Origin: Pseudomonadota bacterium
GTDB lineage: Bacteria; Pseudomonadota; Alphaproteobacteria; Rhizobiales; Devosiaceae
Assembly: GCA_023431205.1 (NCBI GenBank)
Contig: JAEYXQ010000077.1
Location: 1-14,977, forward strand
Direction of reading: 5' to 3'
Length of the DNA stretch: 14,977 bases
This document shows, piece by piece, positions 12,732-14,977 of the stretch. A program made the translations under genes and the position numbers. Under the pieces are notes generated by a model. The model saw only the letters and a list, made by a program, of their open reading frames with translations. It did not search any database and was not told the origin of the DNA. Numbering within the stretch: the first letter of the stretch is position 1; every line of letters begins with the position of its first letter.

Positions 12732-12740
12732 CGTACGTTG
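12729..12740. repeat. Perfect 12-base palindrome between the GNAT genes
   Basis: CAACGTACGTTG is its own reverse complement and touches the predicted -35 box of GNAT copy 1. Its position suits an operator. By chance, a few 12-base palindromes are expected in 15 kb, so symmetry alone is not strong evidence. Confidence 0.35.
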
Positions 12741-12777
12741 AAGAAGCGAAGTTCCTCTGGGAAAAAGGAAAATCTTG

Positions 12778-13371
12778 CTAAGCCGGGGCACCGAAATCGA
12801 GTTCGGTGCGCCTCAACGCCTCCCATTCGCGCCTGAGGATGGCGTAGACGAACTCCTCGTCCCATCCTCCCTTGAACCACTCGTGCTCGTGGAAATGGGC
12901 CTCCAGGCGCATGCCGAGCCGCTCCATCAGCCGCCAGGACGCCGTGTTCGAAGCCCCGCACCGGGCATAGACCCGGTGCATGTCACCGGGGCCAAAGGCC
13001 AGATCCAGCAACCGATTAGCGGCCTCGGTGGCATAGCCCTGGCCGTGAGCCCGGGGATCGAATATCCACCCCACCTCTGCCTGTCGGGCTTCGACGTTGC
13101 GCCAGATCAGGGACACTTCGCCGATCAACGCGCCGGTCGAGCAGAGGTCCACGGCCAGCACAATGCGGTCGTCGCTCTCTCGCAGCTTAACCTGTGTTGT
13201 ACGTTGCTGTACGGCCAGCGCGCATTCGTCCCGACTGAGCGGTGGGTCATAGAGATGGTGGGCGACATCCTCACGGCCGCGATAGGCGTAGACGGCGTCA
13301 ACGTCGCCGCGCGTGAACGGGCGCAGGCGCAACCGCCCCGTTTCGATGGGATAGACGGGTTCGAGGGACAT
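12778..13371 (-). CDS. GNAT N-acetyltransferase, RimJ-like (copy 2)
   Basis: 197-residue paralogue of the next gene downstream. Seen: IETGRLRLRPFTRGDVDAVYAY at the start, EVGWIFDPRAHGQGYATEAANRLLDLAF with the acetyl-CoA loop HGQGYA, and HRVYARCGASNTASWRLMERLGMRLEAHFHEHEWFKGGWDEEFVYAILRREW. Substrate unknown. Start ATG 13371 (MSLEPVYPIETGRL) is preferred because GGAG lies 6 bases upstream; ATG 13386, five codons earlier, has GGGA about 7 bases upstream and cannot be excluded. The copies differ most in their N-terminal halves and C-terminal tails, which argues for different substrates. It is divergent from the GFA gene across an 88-base gap. No clear terminator separates it from copy 1. Confidence 0.92.
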   Translation of the reverse strand: MSLEPVYPIETGRLRLRPFTRGDVDAVYAYRGREDVAHHLYDPPLSRDECALAVQQRTTQVKLRESDDRIVLAVDLCSTGALIGEVSLIWRNVEARQAEVGWIFDPRAHGQGYATEAANRLLDLAFGPGDMHRVYARCGASNTASWRLMERLGMRLEAHFHEHEWFKGGWDEEFVYAILRREWEALRRTELDFGAPA

Positions 13372-13418
13372 CACCTTCTCCGGCATGGAGTGTTCCCACT
13401 GGTGGCCGACAAGGCAAG

Positions 13419-13443
13419 GGCGACTTGCTCCTATTTTGTCGCC
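13419..13443. repeat. Inverted repeat in the divergent GNAT/GFA region
   Basis: GGCGAC (13419-13424) and GTCGCC (13438-13443) are perfect 6-base inverted arms around 13 AT-richer bases, in the gap where both divergent promoters must lie. It could be an operator. Arms of this size in GC-rich DNA arise by chance often enough that this is a weak call. Confidence 0.25.
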
Positions 13444-13459
13444 ACTTTAGGCTCCCTCC

Positions 13460-13900
13460 ATGGAACCACAGCGCCGCAAGCTCGACCTGACCACCACCTG
13501 CGATTGCGGAGCGGTGCGGCTGACACTGGATGGACCGGTGCTGGCCATGTTCCAGTGCAGTTGCGAGCACTGCCAGAAGGTTTCGGGCAGCGGCCACTCG
13601 TCGGTGATCTTGGTTCCGGCTGGCGCAGCACGGCTGAGTGGAGAAACTCGCACCTACACGCGACCGGCAGCCTCGGGCGCGAACTTCACACGGCACTTCT
13701 GCATCTCCTGCGGCACTACGGCACTGGCCCTGTCCTCACGGGCGCCCGATGTGGCCATCATCCCCGCCGGCCTGCTTGCGGGGCAAAACGAGTGGTTCGC
13801 GCCCAACCAGTTGATCTTCGCTGGCGGCCTGCCGGATTGGGACCTCGTCGAGAGTTCCCTCCCCCGTTACGCGAGCTATCGTCCGGAGAAACAACCTTGA
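13460..13900 (+). CDS. GFA family (CENP-V/GFA domain) zinc protein
   Basis: 146-residue cytoplasmic protein with the full set of GFA zinc ligands: Cys14 and Cys16 in TTCDCGAVRL, Cys33, Cys35 and Cys38 in FQCSCEHCQKVSG, and Cys81 and Cys84 in HFCISCGT. The fold is named after a glutathione-dependent formaldehyde-activating enzyme, Gfa, whose catalytic role is doubtful; most members, including this one, have no known activity. Length is typical. The start ATG 13460 follows directly on an ill-defined ribosome site. The gene continues without a gap into a TfoX-N gene, whose TTG start overlaps its stop. No genes for formaldehyde oxidation (such as a glutathione-dependent dehydrogenase) are close by, so the name should not be read as function. 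Confidence 0.92.
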   Translation: MEPQRRKLDLTTTCDCGAVRLTLDGPVLAMFQCSCEHCQKVSGSGHSSVILVPAGAARLSGETRTYTRPAASGANFTRHFCISCGTTALALSSRAPDVAIIPAGLLAGQNEWFAPNQLIFAGGLPDWDLVESSLPRYASYRPEKQP

Positions 13901-14232
13901 GCATGGCAGTGGACGAACTGGCCGGCCGCATCCGACCGCTGATGCCGACGGAAGGCCGCATCGAGGAGAAGCGCATGTTCGGCGGCATGGCGATCATGCT
14001 GAACGGCAACATGGTCGTCTGTCCCACGAAAGAGGGCTCGCTGATCGTGCGGGTCGGCAAGGACGGCATGGCCGACGCCCTCGCCACCGACGGTGCCACG
14101 CCGATGGAAATGGGAGGGCGGGTGATGTCCGGCTTTGTGCTCGTTTCCGGTGACGCGATCGAGGACGACGCGACGCTCAAGGTCTGGATCGACCGGGCGC
14201 TCGCTTTTGTCAGCACCCTTCCGGCGAAATAG
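13897..14232 (+). CDS. TfoX N-terminal domain protein
   Basis: 111-residue stand-alone TfoX-N protein. Seen: KRMFGGMAIMLNGNMVVCPTKEGSLIVRVGKDGMADAL (about 27-64), the domain signature, then the PMEMGGRVMSGFVLV strand and a C-terminal helix WIDRALAFVSTLPAK. TfoX (Sxy) promotes competence in Haemophilus with a second, C-terminal domain that is absent here; such short alphaproteobacterial versions have no proven role. The start is put at TTG 13897, which overlaps the GFA stop (TTGA) and has GGAG (13885-13888) 8 bases upstream. The ATG at 13903 is also possible but then the same GGAG is 14 bases away. It is probably co-translated with the GFA gene. Confidence 0.9.
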   Translation: MSMAVDELAGRIRPLMPTEGRIEEKRMFGGMAIMLNGNMVVCPTKEGSLIVRVGKDGMADALATDGATPMEMGGRVMSGFVLVSGDAIEDDATLKVWIDRALAFVSTLPAK

Positions 14233-14235
14233 CGC

Positions 14236-14257
14236 CTCGGCATGCCCCCTTGCCGAG
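14236..14257 (+). terminator. Hairpin after the TfoX-N gene
   Basis: CTCGGCA (14236-14242) and TGCCGAG (14251-14257) pair perfectly around an 8-base loop, three bases after the stop. The T-run is poor (CGTCGCTTTGCGCTTT), so termination strength is uncertain. It separates the GFA-TfoX pair from the icd promoter. Confidence 0.45.
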
Positions 14258-14264
14258 CGTCGCT

Positions 14265-14292
14265 TTGCGCTTTGTCGCGCCGATGCTATAGG
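14265..14292 (+). promoter_or_regulatory. Putative icd promoter
   Basis: TTGCGC (14265-14270), a 16-base spacer and TATAGG (14287-14292) in the gap before icd, giving a leader of about 45 bases. The same TTGCGC hexamer appears as the -35 proposed for arsR. Inference by eye. Confidence 0.5.
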
Positions 14293-14344
14293 GCTGCCCA
14301 AGCCGCCCCATGGGCGTAGCATCGCTTTCGAGGAGAGTTAAACG

Positions 14345-14977
14345 ATGAGCAAGATCAAAGTCGCCAACCCGGTCGTCGACCTCGACGGCGACGAGATGAC
14401 CCGGATCATCTGGCAGGCGATCAAGGACAAGCTCATCCACCCCTACCTCGACATCGACATCAAGTACTACGACCTGTCGATCGAGAACCGCGACGCCACC
14501 AACGACCAGGTGACGGTGGATTCCGCCAATGCGATCAAGGAATACGGCGTCGGCATCAAGTGCGCGACCATCACCCCCGATGAGGCGCGCGTGGAGGAGT
14601 TCGGCCTTAAGAAGATGTGGAAGTCGCCCAACGGCACCATCCGCAACATCCTGGGCGGCGTGATCTTCCGCGAGCCGATCATCTGCAAGAACGTGCCGCG
14701 CCTGGTTCCCGGCTGGACCCAGCCGATCATCGTCGGCCGTCACGCCTTTGGCGACCAGTACCGTGCCACCGACTTCCGCTTCCCCGGCAAGGGCACACTG
14801 ACGATCAAGTTCACCGGCGAAGATGGCACCGTGATCGAGCACGAAGTGTACCAGTCGCCGGGCTCCGGCGTCGCCATGGGCATGTACAACCTCGACGATT
14901 CCATCGCCGACTTTGCCCGCGCCTCGATGAACTACGCGCTCAACCGCGGCGTGCCTTGCTATCTGTCGACCAAGAAC
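14345..14977 (+). CDS. icd: NADP-dependent isocitrate dehydrogenase (3' end outside window)
   Basis: First 211 of about 400 residues; the window ends inside the gene. This TCA-cycle enzyme oxidises isocitrate to 2-oxoglutarate and CO2, making NADPH. It is the eukaryotic-like homodimeric type, not the E. coli type: NPVVDLDGDEMTRIIW at the start, KSPNGTIRNILGGVIFREP (93-111) with substrate Ser94, Arg100 and Arg109, IIVGRHAFGDQYRATDF with Arg132 and Tyr139, and CYLSTKN at the edge with the catalytic Lys210. These match the human enzyme's residues one for one, with Lys212 there. Start ATG 14345 has AGGAG (14331-14335) 9 bases upstream. No frameshift is visible. It appears to be a single-gene transcript from the promoter at 14265-14292. 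Confidence 0.98.
   Translation, partial: MSKIKVANPVVDLDGDEMTRIIWQAIKDKLIHPYLDIDIKYYDLSIENRDATNDQVTVDSANAIKEYGVGIKCATITPDEARVEEFGLKKMWKSPNGTIRNILGGVIFREPIICKNVPRLVPGWTQPIIVGRHAFGDQYRATDFRFPGKGTLTIKFTGEDGTVIEHEVYQSPGSGVAMGMYNLDDSIADFARASMNYALNRGVPCYLSTKN

Noticed and set aside
12684..12777. Terminator after GNAT copy 2 in the A-rich stretch near 12755-12775
   Set aside because: The A/T-rich run is there, but only a 4-base stem (TTCC/GGAA) can form, too weak to call.
12775..14232. Long plus-strand frame (485 codons) running over GNAT copy 2 and the GFA gene
   Set aside because: Only its last 111 codons are a gene (TfoX-N). The rest is antisense to GNAT copy 2 and out of frame with GFA, with Arg/Ala/Gly/His-rich composition typical of high-GC shadow frames.
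1..14977. CRISPR arrays, defence islands, prophage, IS elements, att sites, tRNA or rRNA genes
   Set aside because: No spaced direct repeats, transposase or integrase motifs, tRNA-like cloverleaf or rRNA stretches were seen. All gene-sized regions are explained by ordinary families.

Overview
The window reads as an ordinary chromosomal stretch of a high-GC (roughly 64-65% by eye) alphaproteobacterium, most likely Hyphomicrobiales. The evidence is protein-level: an alphaproteobacterial-type ribosomal protein S4, a BacA/SbmA peptide transporter, a rhizobial-style secondary ClpP that starts MRDMMQLVPMVVEQ, TtcA, a CGFS glutaredoxin close to a BolA protein, and a eukaryotic-type NADP isocitrate dehydrogenase. 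A Devosia-like genus is a guess. Coding density is high. There is no prophage, insertion sequence, integrase, CRISPR array, tRNA, rRNA or recognisable defence module.

Layout. (1) 42-1665, plus strand: bolA, a small DUF6665-like gene and a HAD phosphatase form a tight operon, followed by grxD (CGFS monothiol glutaredoxin) with its own promoter and a good terminator. BolA and Grx4 are partners in iron-sulfur and iron handling. (2) 1825-4414, plus strand: two unrelated MFS transporters, one oxalate/monocarboxylate-like and one Bcr/CflA-like drug exporter. (3) 4411-7486, minus strand: ttcA and an inositol-monophosphatase-family gene overlap; then come an autoregulated arsR-SRPBCC pair and a secondary clpP. 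(4) 7642-9051, plus strand: an SbmA/BacA transporter with an unusual Ala/Pro/Glu-rich insert, divergent from ttcA. (5) 9153-13371, minus strand: rpsD, an MFS_3 exporter, the tRNA methyltransferase trmJ and two tandem GNAT acetyltransferases. (6) 13460-14977, plus strand: a GFA-family zinc protein coupled to a TfoX-N protein, then icd, which runs off the window end.

Several genes fit housekeeping stress and iron-sulfur physiology: BolA, Grx4 and TtcA (a tRNA thiolase with an iron-sulfur cluster), ClpP, and tRNA modification by TrmJ and TtcA. Transporters (SbmA and three MFS) are over-represented. I did not find a new multi-gene system. The best leads are smaller: a perfect 18-bp ArsR operator on a promoter that should give a leaderless mRNA; an SRPBCC protein without its usual C-terminal helix; the inserted periplasmic segment and probable misplaced start of SbmA; two independent TTGA stop/start overlaps using TTG; and a structured leader upstream of rpsD. 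Promoter calls are by-eye matches to TTGACA/TATAAT-like boxes and are all inferences.
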